From positions 558,001-622,000 of the forward strand of contig NZ_JAKMCP010000002.1 in the NCBI RefSeq assembly GCF_022662105.1: 64,000 nucleotides of DNA, written 5' to 3'. The position numbers were made by a program, and so were the translations under genes. Origin of the DNA: Aestuariivivens sediminis (lineage in GTDB: Bacteria; Bacteroidota; Bacteroidia; Flavobacteriales; Flavobacteriaceae). The notes below the pieces were generated by a model. The model saw only the letters and a list, made by a program, of their open reading frames with translations, had not been told where the DNA came from and searched no databases. Below, piece by piece: positions 16,799 through 26,778 of this stretch. Numbering within the stretch: position 1 is the stretch's first letter; every line of letters begins with the position of its first letter.

Positions 16799-18661
16799 AT
16801 GAAGCAAATATTTCTTATTGCTATAATTGGTATCATTCTTCTAGGATGTGAATCCACTTCTAAGAAAACGGAACAAAATAGATCCACGACATACTACGAT
16901 CTGAGCAACTCCGGTATAACTGAGACAGACGACGTCACACCTATAGTTGTTGAAGCCCTGGAAAAATGCAAAGAAGAGGGTTATGAAGGTATCCGTTTTC
17001 CCAAAGGAACCTATCACTTCTATCCCACTTATGCCCCCGACTTTTATGCGGCTATAACAAACAACGATAATGGCCTTAAGCGAACGCCTTTCCCCATTTT
17101 CAATTTCAAGGATTTTCATATTGACGGCGGTGGTTCGGAGTTCATATTTCACGGTAAAATGGTCCCATTTATTATTGAAGAAAGTAATAACATTAAGGTC
17201 TCGGATTTTAGTATTGACTGGGAAGTTCCTTTTTTTGCTCAGGGTACCGTTATTGGAAACAATCCCAACGCTAATACTTTTGATGTGCAGATGGAAACCC
17301 CCTATATAGTGGAGGATAACCGGATTTACTTAACCATCGAGAGAGAAGATTCGCCATACGAACAAAAATTTGGCCATAGGTACGCCAAACAGGAGAAGTA
17401 TCATCAAAGGCTGGGTCAGAATATCATATGGGACCGATCCACCAAAGCGCCCATCTATAAACATGGGCTATACAGTGGTTTTGATAACAGCTATTTTTTC
17501 GAAGCAAAAGCTTTGACTGACAGCACAGTCAGGCTTACCTCCAAATACAGGAAGGTCCCTCCCATAGGTTCTGTTTTCATCTCAAAAGGAGAGTATCTCA
17601 ACAACAGAGAAAATCCGGGGATTCGAGTATTCAAATCAAAAGACCTCCTGTTTCAAAACATCAATGTATATCATGCTGGAGCGATGGGCTTAATAGCGGA
17701 ACGATCTACCGATATCACGCTTGATGGTTTCAATGTTGTTTTACGGGAAGGAAGTAACCGCCTGATCACCACAATCGCAGATGCCACACATTTTTGTAAT
17801 TGTAAAGGCCTCATAACCATTACAAATTGCACCTTCGAAAACATGTTGGACGATGCTACCAATGTACATGGTACTTATGCCAGAGTAAAAAAAATCATAA
17901 GTAATCATCAAGTGGCCTATGAAACGTATCATCCGCATCAAAAAGATTATTTCTTCGGGGCAAAAGGTGACAGCATACGCATTGTAGATCGGCATACCTT
18001 GCTTCCTAAATCCGAAATTTTGATCATTGAGGACGTCAAACGCATAAATGAAAAGGTATCTATTCTAAGCCTTAACAAGCCCATAAATGACATTGCACAG
18101 GAGTTCGATGGCATCGATAATGTCTCCTGGCACGCTTCTGCAAAAATTGAAAACAATACGGTAAGAAATAACCGGGCGAGAGGCTTTCTCATTTCAACGA
18201 CACGAAAAGTAACGGTACGCAATAATTATATCTCCTCTCAGATGGCAGCCATGCGCATGTCGGGAGATCTTGAGTTGTGGAATGAATCCGGTCCATGCGA
18301 CAGCCTCCTTATCGAGAACAATCAGTTTGTAAATAATTTGCATGGAGGGAATAAACAGGCCATACTGCTTATAGATCCGGAACAGGAATTACATGAATCC
18401 GAAAGTAAGGGGTATTATCACAAGGATATCATAATTAGAAACAATGATTTTTACGCTTTCGATTCGCCTGTTTTGAAGGCTCATTCTGTTGATGGATTAG
18501 TTTTCGAGTCAAACAGAGTCATACAAACCGATGCCTACGAACCCATATTCCCGGATGAGCCCAACCTTAAAATCACCCATTGTAAGAACGTGACCATTAA
18601 AGACAATACCTATAAATTATTAACGGGAGAGTATACCGATCTTTCGGTTGATACAGATTAG
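16799..18661 (+). CDS. GH110 alpha-1,3-galactosidase-type beta-helix lipoprotein (first)
   Basis: 620 aa, lipoprotein signal (IIGIILLGCES) and right-handed parallel beta-helix repeats (IENNTVRNNRARGFLIS, VTVRNNYISSQMAAMRMSG, IIIRNNDFYAFDSP). The core motif ADATHFCNCKGLITITNC ends in NMLDDATNVHGTY, placing Asp328, Asp351 and Asp352 in the D-x22-DD arrangement that I recall as the GH110 active-site aspartates. GH110 enzymes are inverting exo-alpha-1,3-galactosidases that act on blood-group-B-type or linear Gal-alpha-1,3-Gal ends; marine members act on carrageenan-type oligosaccharides. Surface or periplasmic anchoring through the lipid fits a PUL exo-enzyme. It is first in operon 1, 43 bp before susC, and is preceded by the operator repeat. 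Confidence 0.85.
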   Translation: MKQIFLIAIIGIILLGCESTSKKTEQNRSTTYYDLSNSGITETDDVTPIVVEALEKCKEEGYEGIRFPKGTYHFYPTYAPDFYAAITNNDNGLKRTPFPIFNFKDFHIDGGGSEFIFHGKMVPFIIEESNNIKVSDFSIDWEVPFFAQGTVIGNNPNANTFDVQMETPYIVEDNRIYLTIEREDSPYEQKFGHRYAKQEKYHQRLGQNIIWDRSTKAPIYKHGLYSGFDNSYFFEAKALTDSTVRLTSKYRKVPPIGSVFISKGEYLNNRENPGIRVFKSKDLLFQNINVYHAGAMGLIAERSTDITLDGFNVVLREGSNRLITTIADATHFCNCKGLITITNCTFENMLDDATNVHGTYARVKKIISNHQVAYETYHPHQKDYFFGAKGDSIRIVDRHTLLPKSEILIIEDVKRINEKVSILSLNKPINDIAQEFDGIDNVSWHASAKIENNTVRNNRARGFLISTTRKVTVRNNYISSQMAAMRMSGDLELWNESGPCDSLLIENNQFVNNLHGGNKQAILLIDPEQELHESESKGYYHKDIIIRNNDFYAFDSPVLKAHSVDGLVFESNRVIQTDAYEPIFPDEPNLKITHCKNVTIKDNTYKLLTGEYTDLSVDTD

Positions 18662-18704
18662 GAATAATATAACTATACTAAATAACTTAAATTAAACTAC
18701 AATT

Positions 18705-21700
18705 ATGAGAATTAAATTATTACTTTTTATGCTGTTTATACTGACTGCGGCAATGGATGTCGTAGCTCAGGTGGAAGTAAGTGGTGTTGTACGGGACAAT
18801 GAAACCGGAGATCCGCTATTAGGCGCAACGGTGCTCATTAAAGGAACCAGTAATGGAACCATTACCGACTTGGATGGTGCATTTAATCTATCTGTTGAAA
18901 ACCAGAATGCTATGCTTGTGATTTCTTATACGGGGTATAAAACCATGGAAGTTAAAGCGGGGACCAATCTCCAGATCAATTTAAATGTGGATATTGGCAA
19001 ATTGGACGAAGTGGTGATTATTGGTTACGGTACCCAAAAGCGAAGCGATTTGACCGGTTCTTTGGCCGGGGTAAAATCAGAGACTCTCATGGAATCTCAA
19101 ACTACCGATGTGTTTTCGGCAATGCAAGGCCGAATGGCCGGTGTTCAGATATCTTCAGATTCAGGACAGCCGGGAGGGGGAATCGAACTAACCGTTAGAG
19201 GGCAGACCTCGATAAACGCCTCGTCATCTCCCCTATTTGTAATAGATGGCGTTCAAATTGATGTGAATTATGATGAAGTCGCCACTACTGGCTCTTCGCA
19301 AGCCAGGATCAATCCCTTAACCGGTATTAACCCGGCCGATATCGAGTCTATTGAAGTATTGAAAGATGCCTCTGCAACGGCTATTTATGGGTCTAGAGGT
19401 GCCAATGGCGTTATTATTGTGACCACAAAAAGGGGATCAGATGGCCGTTTAAATGTCGATTACACCTATAATTTAGGCGCTTCAAATGCGATTAGGAAAA
19501 TGCCGATGTTGTCAGCGCAGGAATATATTGTCTACCAGGAGGAACGCGGTAACACGCAGTTTTTAAACCAGGATACGGATAATGATGGTGTTTTTGAAAC
19601 CCCTCGGAATTTTAATGAACTGCAATCATACGACTGGCAGGATGAGGCCTTAAGACTGGCTATCACCCAACAGCATCAGGTGTCCATCAGAGGCGGCAAT
19701 AAAACAACGAATTTTTCTGCAGGTCTGGGTGTCCTCGACCAGGATGGTATTATAGTGAATAATGATTATGACCAATACAATCTAAGGTTAAGGATTAACA
19801 GTGATGCCAGCGACAGGCTATCCCTGGGGTTTAGCTCCAATGCCTCCTATTCGGTTCTTGGCGGGGTTGCCAACAGTGGGGGACCTACCAGTTTTACAGG
19901 AGTTACCCAGCAAATTCTTATGGCTAACCCCTGGGATATTAGAACAGACGATGTGGATGTCACAGACGATGCATTTATTAGTCCACTGGCATTGATTAAG
20001 GATACCGATAAAACAACCAGTATCTTTAGAATATTCTCAAGCATGAATTTAGACTATAAGATATCGGATGATTTAAAATACACTGCGGTCACCGGTGGAA
20101 ACATCAGCCACTCCAAAGTAAAGGAGTTTTACAGCTCCGAAACCTCATGGGGTCGCCTTCAAAATGGCCGGGCTAGGGTAAAGGAAGTCAATACCTACTC
20201 CTATAACCATTCCTCTCAGTTGCATTTCAACAAAACCTTAGGTTCTGATCACCGCATTGATGCCATGGCTGCATTTGAAATTTATCATTATAATTTCGAG
20301 GACTTCGAAAACGAGGTGACAGGCTTCGAAAATCAGACCACCGGTGTAAACAATATCAGTATAGGAACCTCAGTAAGTAACTATACCACTCAAAGATGGA
20401 ACACCAACAGACTCTCCTATCTGGGCAGAGTCAATTATGCCCTCTTCGACAGGTACCTCTTCACTGCCAGTATCAGAGCGGACGGGTCAGATAAATTTGG
20501 TGAAGGCAACCGATGGGGATACTTCCCTTCCGGAGCCATAGGCTGGAAAGTGTCTGATGAGGCGTTCATGAAAAACATCACACCCATTTCTAACCTAAAA
20601 TTGAGATTAAGCTATGGTGAGACCGGAAATGAACGTATTCCTGCTTACACCTACCTGGCACAACTGGATCCGACCTTTTACGCGAGTAATGACAATCTTA
20701 TTTTTGGTCTTGCCCCGTCCTCAATTCCCAACCCAGACCTGAAGTGGGAGACCACCAACCAGTATAATGCAGGTATGGACCTCGGGCTTTTTGGAGGCAG
20801 CTTAACCTTAAGTGCAGACTTGTATAAAAAAATCACTGAAGACCTCTTATTAAATGCCCCTATTCCGTCACAAAGCGGGTTTAACTCCCAGTGGCAGAAC
20901 ATTGGTCGGATTGACAATGAGGGCTTGGAACTGCAAATTACCTCGTTTAACATCAGTAAAAATAATTTCTCATGGCGAACCGATTTTAATATCTCCTTTA
21001 ACCGCAATGAGGTTAAAGATCTCGGGGGGGCTAGTGCTATTCCCGTGGGAACCGGTGGCGGTTGGCAAAATAGTGTTGGAAGAGTCATTGTAGGGGAGCC
21101 TATCGGAACCATGTTCGGCCTTGAGTTTGATGGTATTTATCAAATCGACGATTTTACATGGGATAACAACAGTGACCCAAGCATCCCTCACGACGACAGA
21201 ACCTATGTCCTCAAGGAAGGCCTCCCAGTGTATACCGGAACCGCGCTTCCCGGTAGAATGAAGTATGAAGATGTTAATGGTGATGGCTTTATTAATGATG
21301 ATGACAGGAAGGTCATTGGTGATAGCAACCCCGATCATTTCGGTGGTATTAACAATACTTTCACCTATAAGAACTGGGATCTGTCGGTATTCTTCCAATG
21401 GTCCTACGGCAATGACATTTACAATGCAACCAAAGTCAGACTTAATGGGGTTCAACCTTGGATGAACATCGATCAGGCCTATTTTGAGAATCACTGGACC
21501 CCAGAGAATCCTAACAATTCTTATCCGGCTTATGGTGCGATCGATCAGCAAATTGCTTCTTCCTATTATGTAGAGGATGGCTCCTATCTCAGATTACGAA
21601 CGGTTTCAATTGGTTATAAACTTCCAAAGGAGATCACCGATAAATTGGGGATAAACTCCTTAAAATTTAATCTTATTGGGAATAATTTAGCGACCTGGAC

Positions 21701-21818
21701 CAATTACACAGGATGGGATCCGGAAGTTAATTTTAACAACCCATTGCTTACAGGATTTGATCGTATAGCCTATCCAAGAGCCAGGAATTTTACCTTTAGT
21801 CTTACAGCAACATTTTAA
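18705..21818 (+). CDS. SusC-like TonB-dependent transporter, PUL operon 1
   Basis: 1037 aa outer-membrane importer. A signal peptide (ends VVAQ) is followed by a carboxypeptidase-regulatory-like N-terminal domain (VSGVVRDNETGDPLLGATVLIKGTSNGT, ~22-105) and the TonB-box region KLDEVVIIGYGTQKRSDLTGS. The plug has the signature IESIEVLKDASATAIYGSRGANGVIIVTTKRG (~215-245), and a long beta-barrel ends in a terminal aromatic residue (LSLTATF). It would import oligosaccharides using TonB energy, capped by the SusD lipoprotein encoded 11 bp downstream. A DVNGDGFINDDDRKVIGDSNPDHFGG block in the barrel region is typical of SusC. Confidence 0.95.
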   Translation: MRIKLLLFMLFILTAAMDVVAQVEVSGVVRDNETGDPLLGATVLIKGTSNGTITDLDGAFNLSVENQNAMLVISYTGYKTMEVKAGTNLQINLNVDIGKLDEVVIIGYGTQKRSDLTGSLAGVKSETLMESQTTDVFSAMQGRMAGVQISSDSGQPGGGIELTVRGQTSINASSSPLFVIDGVQIDVNYDEVATTGSSQARINPLTGINPADIESIEVLKDASATAIYGSRGANGVIIVTTKRGSDGRLNVDYTYNLGASNAIRKMPMLSAQEYIVYQEERGNTQFLNQDTDNDGVFETPRNFNELQSYDWQDEALRLAITQQHQVSIRGGNKTTNFSAGLGVLDQDGIIVNNDYDQYNLRLRINSDASDRLSLGFSSNASYSVLGGVANSGGPTSFTGVTQQILMANPWDIRTDDVDVTDDAFISPLALIKDTDKTTSIFRIFSSMNLDYKISDDLKYTAVTGGNISHSKVKEFYSSETSWGRLQNGRARVKEVNTYSYNHSSQLHFNKTLGSDHRIDAMAAFEIYHYNFEDFENEVTGFENQTTGVNNISIGTSVSNYTTQRWNTNRLSYLGRVNYALFDRYLFTASIRADGSDKFGEGNRWGYFPSGAIGWKVSDEAFMKNITPISNLKLRLSYGETGNERIPAYTYLAQLDPTFYASNDNLIFGLAPSSIPNPDLKWETTNQYNAGMDLGLFGGSLTLSADLYKKITEDLLLNAPIPSQSGFNSQWQNIGRIDNEGLELQITSFNISKNNFSWRTDFNISFNRNEVKDLGGASAIPVGTGGGWQNSVGRVIVGEPIGTMFGLEFDGIYQIDDFTWDNNSDPSIPHDDRTYVLKEGLPVYTGTALPGRMKYEDVNGDGFINDDDRKVIGDSNPDHFGGINNTFTYKNWDLSVFFQWSYGNDIYNATKVRLNGVQPWMNIDQAYFENHWTPENPNNSYPAYGAIDQQIASSYYVEDGSYLRLRTVSIGYKLPKEITDKLGINSLKFNLIGNNLATWTNYTGWDPEVNFNNPLLTGFDRIAYPRARNFTFSLTATF

Positions 21819-21829
21819 AAATATTCAAT

Positions 21830-23473
21830 ATGAAAACTTATATTAAAAATCTATCCTTTTTGGTGTTGTTCCTTGCAGTTATATCCTGTGAAGATACCTT
21901 GGAACCAACACCATATTCGTTCACAGCACCTGAAAATTTCTATAAATCTGCTCAGGATGCCGAAATCGCCCTGGTAGGGGTTTACAATACACTAACAGCT
22001 GGTAGCATTCAGGGAGGAGGTAATGCTTCCTCATTCAGGAGAGACCTGTTTGAGATGCTGGTAGGCGGAACAGGTGAAGGTGTTATACCCGCAAGATTCG
22101 CTAATAGAAGAGGTGCAGAATGGGGTACAGGACAGTTCTCCAGCAGTACAGGCGAGATTAATAATGCCTGGTTTTTTCTCTACGCTGGCATTGGTCGCGC
22201 CAACAGTTTGCTTGAAAATTTACCAAGTATACCCGATGCAGAATTTTCGAATACCCGGAAAGCCGAAATTGAGGGTGAAGCGAAACTCCTGAGGGGCTAT
22301 TATCACATGATGCTCTCTATGATGCACGGTGCCATCCCGGTTTACACAAAAACGGGTGATGATCCTCTTATGGGGAGAAAATCTGTTCAGGAGGTCTATA
22401 CCCAGATCCTTTCAGATTATGAATTTGCTTATCAAAATCTTCAGCACAGAGGACTAAGGGGAGGTGCAGTAGATAAATGGACTGCCGCAGGGCTACTGGT
22501 AAAGGCTCATACCTATCTGGCCAGTATGAAAACCAACGGGCTGAGTGATTTTGGGTATGCTCCCAATAGTTTTGACTGGGTTAACGCCACAGACAGTTAT
22601 ACGAAGGCAGTGACCATATCTGCAGACATAGTCGCTAATAGCGGGTATACCCTGACAGCAAATTATGATCGTCTGTTCAGGGAATCGACCAAAACGGCAC
22701 AGGCTGAGGAGGTCATGCTGTCCGCTGAAGGTTCATCTGATGCCTCACAACAGGTGATCACCATCGTTGTAAATAACTTTATTCCTCAGGGAAATGCACC
22801 AAGATTAGGCGGTGGCTCAGGATGGACCCGTCCAACAGGGGAACTCTATGATTTGTATCATTCAGCCGATTTCCGTTTCAGTCATAATGTATCAGGAAAT
22901 ATAGGTGGAAATGCCAATATACTGGATGTTATAGAAATTGACGGGGTCCGATATTACCAGCCCAGAACGCTCCCCGGGAAAAATAATGGGACGATGAGTG
23001 TGGGCAAATACCGGATGAAAGACCCTTCACAGAAAAGCTATGCCCCTTGGGCATCAGGAATTTCTTTCCCGCTATTACGATATGGAGATATTCTTCTGCT
23101 TCGTGCTGAGGCACTGTACTATACCGGAGATGAGTCCGGAGCCAGGGCTGTATTGACCGAACTGCGTCAACGCTCCGTCATGGCTCCTGCAACCGTTGAT
23201 GATCTGAACACGGCCTATTTCAACGCAGATTTTGTTAAAGAATTGCAGGAAGAGCGTTCAAGAGAGCTGTGCTTCGAGATCTGGAGACGGATTGACCTGG
23301 CACGATTCAATATCTATGATGAGACGATAAGTTCTCTCGATCCGGACAATGGCTTTTACAATGGCGATGTCACCCTGTTACAGCAAAACTGGAAATCGGA
23401 GAAGGTTTGGTATCCAATACCATTGGGACAAATTGATTTAAATTCAAATCTAGTTCAAAATCCCGGTTACTAG
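21830..23473 (+). CDS. SusD/RagB-like glycan-binding lipoprotein, PUL operon 1
   Basis: 547 aa. Lipoprotein signal (FLAVISCEDTLEPTPYSFTAPENFYKS) then the helical TPR-like SusD fold. Family segments are AEIALVGVYNTL, AEIEGEAKLLRGYYHMMLSMMHGAIPVYT, LLRYGDILLLRAEALYYTGD, ELQEERSRELCFEIWRRIDLARF and the terminal VWYPIPLGQIDLNSNLVQNPGY. It is surface exposed, binds the incoming glycan and sits as a lid on the SusC barrel. It is translationally close to susC (11 bp) and followed by a strong hairpin before the sulfatase gene. Confidence 0.95.
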   Translation: MKTYIKNLSFLVLFLAVISCEDTLEPTPYSFTAPENFYKSAQDAEIALVGVYNTLTAGSIQGGGNASSFRRDLFEMLVGGTGEGVIPARFANRRGAEWGTGQFSSSTGEINNAWFFLYAGIGRANSLLENLPSIPDAEFSNTRKAEIEGEAKLLRGYYHMMLSMMHGAIPVYTKTGDDPLMGRKSVQEVYTQILSDYEFAYQNLQHRGLRGGAVDKWTAAGLLVKAHTYLASMKTNGLSDFGYAPNSFDWVNATDSYTKAVTISADIVANSGYTLTANYDRLFRESTKTAQAEEVMLSAEGSSDASQQVITIVVNNFIPQGNAPRLGGGSGWTRPTGELYDLYHSADFRFSHNVSGNIGGNANILDVIEIDGVRYYQPRTLPGKNNGTMSVGKYRMKDPSQKSYAPWASGISFPLLRYGDILLLRAEALYYTGDESGARAVLTELRQRSVMAPATVDDLNTAYFNADFVKELQEERSRELCFEIWRRIDLARFNIYDETISSLDPDNGFYNGDVTLLQQNWKSEKVWYPIPLGQIDLNSNLVQNPGY

Positions 23474-23501
23474 AACACTAATTATTTTTGAGTTAGTCAT
23501 T

Positions 23502-23546
23502 GGAGCTATGTTGGGATGGATTAACAAGTCTGACATAGCTCCTTTT
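23502..23546 (+). terminator. Hairpin with T tail after susD 1 (intra-operon attenuator or terminator)
   Basis: GGAGCTATGT (23502-23511) pairs perfectly with ACATAGCTCC (23533-23542), followed by TTTT. It lies 28 bp after the susD stop and 20 bp before the sulfatase start. Placement suggests partial termination, so that SusC/SusD are made in excess over the enzymes downstream. Confidence 0.65.
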
Positions 23547-23566
23547 AAATGTGTGATAAAATCAAA

Positions 23567-24901
23567 ATGAAAAAGAGCCTGATCATCCATTTCATACTGT
23601 TTATTTTACTGATGTTGACAACCCTTTCGGCACAGTCAAAACCCAATGTCGTTCTGCTATTTGTCGATGACTGGGGATGGTCCGATGTCGGTTTCAGAAA
23701 TGATCGATTTTACACTCCTAACATCGACCAATTAAAAAGAGATGGGATGGAGTTTACAAGGGCTTATGTTCCCACGCCCACCTGCAGTCCGAGCAGGGCA
23801 AGCCTGCTTACGGGTAAAGAGGCCATTCGCTTGGAAATGCCCCGACACATCGAACATCAAAACAAGGATGGGACGAATGATGAGAAATACAATTACTGGA
23901 AAAACGATCCCGCCCATATGCCTTCCATCAATTGGCTCCCCCTTGAGGAAGTGACCTATGCCGAGGTCTTGAAAGATCAGGGGTACTTCAACATGTTCAT
24001 TGGAAAATGGCATTTGGGACACGAACCGTATTATCCAATCTATCAGGGGTTTGACGCCATGTTTGGGACAGGTAACTGGGGGCATCCAAAAAGTTATTAC
24101 CCCGATTTTTTTAAGGATAATTTACTGGAAGATTATACGGATGAATACCTGACAGACGTCCTAACGGATAAAGCCGTTAATTTTATAGATCACTACGATC
24201 GGACAGAACCTTTTATGATGTCGCTTTGGTACTATAATGTACATTCACCCCATGTAGGCAGGAAAGATCTGGTTGATGAGTTCCTGAAAAAGGGTTACGA
24301 CAATAAGGAAGCAATCTATGCGGCCATGGTAGCGAGCATGGATGAATCTGTAGGAAGGGTTAGAGATGCGTTAAAACATAAAGGAATTGATAAAAATACC
24401 ATAGTACTGCTCATCTCCGATCAGGGTGGTTTCTTTAGTAATGCGCCCTTGTCTGGAGGAAAAATAGGTGGAAATACTTTGGGAGAAGGAGGGGCCAGGG
24501 TGCCGTTTTTGGTTTATTATCCCGGAGTAACGACCCCCGGATCTGAATCTGATACCCCCATTCAAACCATAGATGTCTTCCCTACTCTGGCAGAAATTGC
24601 CTCTAAAAACACTTTTAAGCCACATAACATCCAGGGAGTAAGCCTATTGTCCGAACTGAAAGGAGAAAAGTTAAAACCACGGGATCTGTATTTTTATCGA
24701 AGTTATGAGGACCAGTATGCAGCGATACTGTCAGGGAACTGGAAACTGATTAAATACAGAAGTGGTACATATGAATTATTTAATGTGGTTGACGATGTTT
24801 CTGAAAAGAAGAACCTGATCGGAAAAGATCTTCCGATCGAAAAGAAATTGAAAAGAAAGCTTTACAAATGGGAAAAGCGAGCGGTTCCGGTTTATCATTG
24901 A
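23567..24901 (+). CDS. Secreted S1-family sulfatase (operon 1)
   Basis: 444 aa from the chosen start at 23567. An in-frame ATG at 23549 adds six residues ahead of the signal peptide MKKSLIIHFILFILLMLTTLSAQ and is less likely. KPNVVLLFVDDWGWSDVG supplies metal-binding Asp residues. TCSPSRASLLTGKEA contains the C-x-P-x-R sulfatase signature with Cys73 converted to formylglycine. GKWHLGHEPYYP and LISDQGGFFSN complete the active site. It hydrolyses a sulfate ester on a carbohydrate in the periplasm. It needs a formylglycine-generating enzyme, which is not in this window. It has close in-operon spacing to the second GH110 gene, consistent with desulfation before galactosidase action. The S1 subfamily is not assigned. 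Confidence 0.9.
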   Translation: MKKSLIIHFILFILLMLTTLSAQSKPNVVLLFVDDWGWSDVGFRNDRFYTPNIDQLKRDGMEFTRAYVPTPTCSPSRASLLTGKEAIRLEMPRHIEHQNKDGTNDEKYNYWKNDPAHMPSINWLPLEEVTYAEVLKDQGYFNMFIGKWHLGHEPYYPIYQGFDAMFGTGNWGHPKSYYPDFFKDNLLEDYTDEYLTDVLTDKAVNFIDHYDRTEPFMMSLWYYNVHSPHVGRKDLVDEFLKKGYDNKEAIYAAMVASMDESVGRVRDALKHKGIDKNTIVLLISDQGGFFSNAPLSGGKIGGNTLGEGGARVPFLVYYPGVTTPGSESDTPIQTIDVFPTLAEIASKNTFKPHNIQGVSLLSELKGEKLKPRDLYFYRSYEDQYAAILSGNWKLIKYRSGTYELFNVVDDVSEKKNLIGKDLPIEKKLKRKLYKWEKRAVPVYH

Positions 24902-24953
24902 TAAGACGTTCTGACTTGTAAACCATGATCACACCTAAAATAAACAGATATTC

Positions 24954-26756
24954 ATGAAAAAGATAAGCATGATATTGGTAATAATAGCCGTGTCAACTTC
25001 TTTGGGGTTGGCTAAAACGTCCGATCCCATAATGATAAAGCCGGTTAATGGCGATATGACTCCAATCATCTCTCAAATACTTGAAGAAGCCGAAACAAAG
25101 GACCTCCATTTGGTATTCGAAAAAGGCGTCTACAGATTTTTACCCGATTATGCGTTTGGAAAATATCTGGACATTACGAATCACGGGAATGGGTATAAGC
25201 GCATTATCTTCAACTTTACTAAATTTCGCTCGGTAAGCATAACGGGTAATGGCGCGGAATTTATTTTTCATGGTCAAGCCATGCCTTTCCTTTTCGAAAA
25301 TTGTGAACGCGTTAAAATAAGTGATCTTGTTATTGATTGGGATATTCCTTTTACTTTTCTTGGTGAAGTTATTGCGGTCAATGAGGAGGAAGGATACCGC
25401 GACATTAAGCCTTTCAGGGATGGTTTCTCCTGGAAGATTAGAAATGGAAAATTGGAATTCCCCGATATTGACGGTTTCAGTTACAGTATTCCGGGCAGTA
25501 CCTTGGCATTTGACCCATCAGAAAAACGACCGGTACATGGAGCCTGGGATATTCATAGTCATCCGCGTTGGGTGGAAAAATTACCCAATGGGAATTTGAG
25601 GTTTTATGAATTCCTTAAGCATTATCCTCCGGTTGGCGCTTTGCTTAGCTCAAAAGGGGACCGGGAGCATGATCGCTATGCCCCTGCATTCGATTTTAAG
25701 ACCTCTTCAAACATCGAACTCGATGGCATTATCATTCACCATGCATTGGGAATGGGCTTTCTTTTCGAGCGCTCTGAAAATATTAAATTAATCCATTGTG
25801 GCATTTATCTTAGGGAAGGCACGAACCGCGTCATATCCAGTACAGCAGATGCTACCCATTTTTGTAATTGCAAAGGCACTATTTTAATAGAAAACTGTCG
25901 GTTTGAGAACATGCTGGACGATGGAACCAATGTTCATGGTACCTACGTGGAGGTTGATGAGGTGATTGATACTAGTACCGTTCGAACCAAGTTAATGCAC
26001 TTTGAACAGCGAGGATTTCAATTTGCAACTCCCGGTGACGAGGTCTGGTTTATCAGACAACCGTCCCCCGAGCGTGGTGAAACGGCTGTTGTCCGTAACA
26101 TAAAATTCATAAACGATGCGTTTATTGACATTAGTTTTAATGCGCCATTACCGGCAGGATTGAAACCCGGTGATATTTTGGAAAACAAGACATGGAATCC
26201 TGAATTCACCATGCGAGGTTGTACTATCAGGAACCACAGAGCCCGAAATGTGGTACTTAAAACACCGCTGAAAACCATCATAGAAGACAATCGATTCTCT
26301 TCTATGATGTCCTCCCTATTTTTCAGAGGAGAGACCTTTTTCTGGTTTGAGTCCGGTGCGGTAAATGATGTCCTGATTCAAAACAACACATTCGAATACT
26401 GTGCCTACAGTGGTTCGGAACATGCTGTTCTCAATATCACACCTCGATTAGGAAAAACATTTGATCCATCTCTCATCTATGACCGAAATATACGTTTTGA
26501 AAATAATACCATCCGAACTTTCGGAAACAGAATTGTAAGTGCAGATCGAGTAGATGGCTTAACCATCAAGAATAATAAGATCATTAAAACCTTCGGGATT
26601 CCGGAGCTTTATCCCAATACACCGCTTATAGAATTAACGAATTGCACTAATACTGTAATCCAGGGAAATCGTTATGAAGGGGATTGTGACACCAAGATTA
26701 AAGCCGATGAACCAAGTACCCTGAACTTATCCGTCGGGCATAACGCAGGGTTTTAA
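24954..26756 (+). CDS. GH110 alpha-1,3-galactosidase-type beta-helix protein (second)
   Basis: 600 aa with a signal peptide (MKKISMILVIIAVSTSLGLA). It is clearly homologous to the first GH110 along its length: YRFLPDYAFGKYLDITNHGNGYKR, GNGAEFIFHGQAMPFLFENCERVKISDLVIDWDIPF and ADATHFCNCKGTILIENC through NMLDDGTNVHGTY. The predicted active-site aspartates are Asp299, Asp322 and Asp323. Unlike the first copy it lacks a lipobox, so it is probably soluble in the periplasm while the first is membrane anchored. Two paralogues in one operon imply different substrates or stages, for example sulfated against desulfated ends or outside against inside. It ends operon 1, 22 bp from the convergent HTCS gene. 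Confidence 0.85.
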   Translation: MKKISMILVIIAVSTSLGLAKTSDPIMIKPVNGDMTPIISQILEEAETKDLHLVFEKGVYRFLPDYAFGKYLDITNHGNGYKRIIFNFTKFRSVSITGNGAEFIFHGQAMPFLFENCERVKISDLVIDWDIPFTFLGEVIAVNEEEGYRDIKPFRDGFSWKIRNGKLEFPDIDGFSYSIPGSTLAFDPSEKRPVHGAWDIHSHPRWVEKLPNGNLRFYEFLKHYPPVGALLSSKGDREHDRYAPAFDFKTSSNIELDGIIIHHALGMGFLFERSENIKLIHCGIYLREGTNRVISSTADATHFCNCKGTILIENCRFENMLDDGTNVHGTYVEVDEVIDTSTVRTKLMHFEQRGFQFATPGDEVWFIRQPSPERGETAVVRNIKFINDAFIDISFNAPLPAGLKPGDILENKTWNPEFTMRGCTIRNHRARNVVLKTPLKTIIEDNRFSSMMSSLFFRGETFFWFESGAVNDVLIQNNTFEYCAYSGSEHAVLNITPRLGKTFDPSLIYDRNIRFENNTIRTFGNRIVSADRVDGLTIKNNKIIKTFGIPELYPNTPLIELTNCTNTVIQGNRYEGDCDTKIKADEPSTLNLSVGHNAGF

Positions 26757-26778
26757 TTAATGAGAGGATCAAAATCTT

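Noticed and set aside
20970-21551. 193-aa reverse frame inside susC 1
   Set aside because: It is fully contained in the well-supported SusC gene and has no protein-like features.
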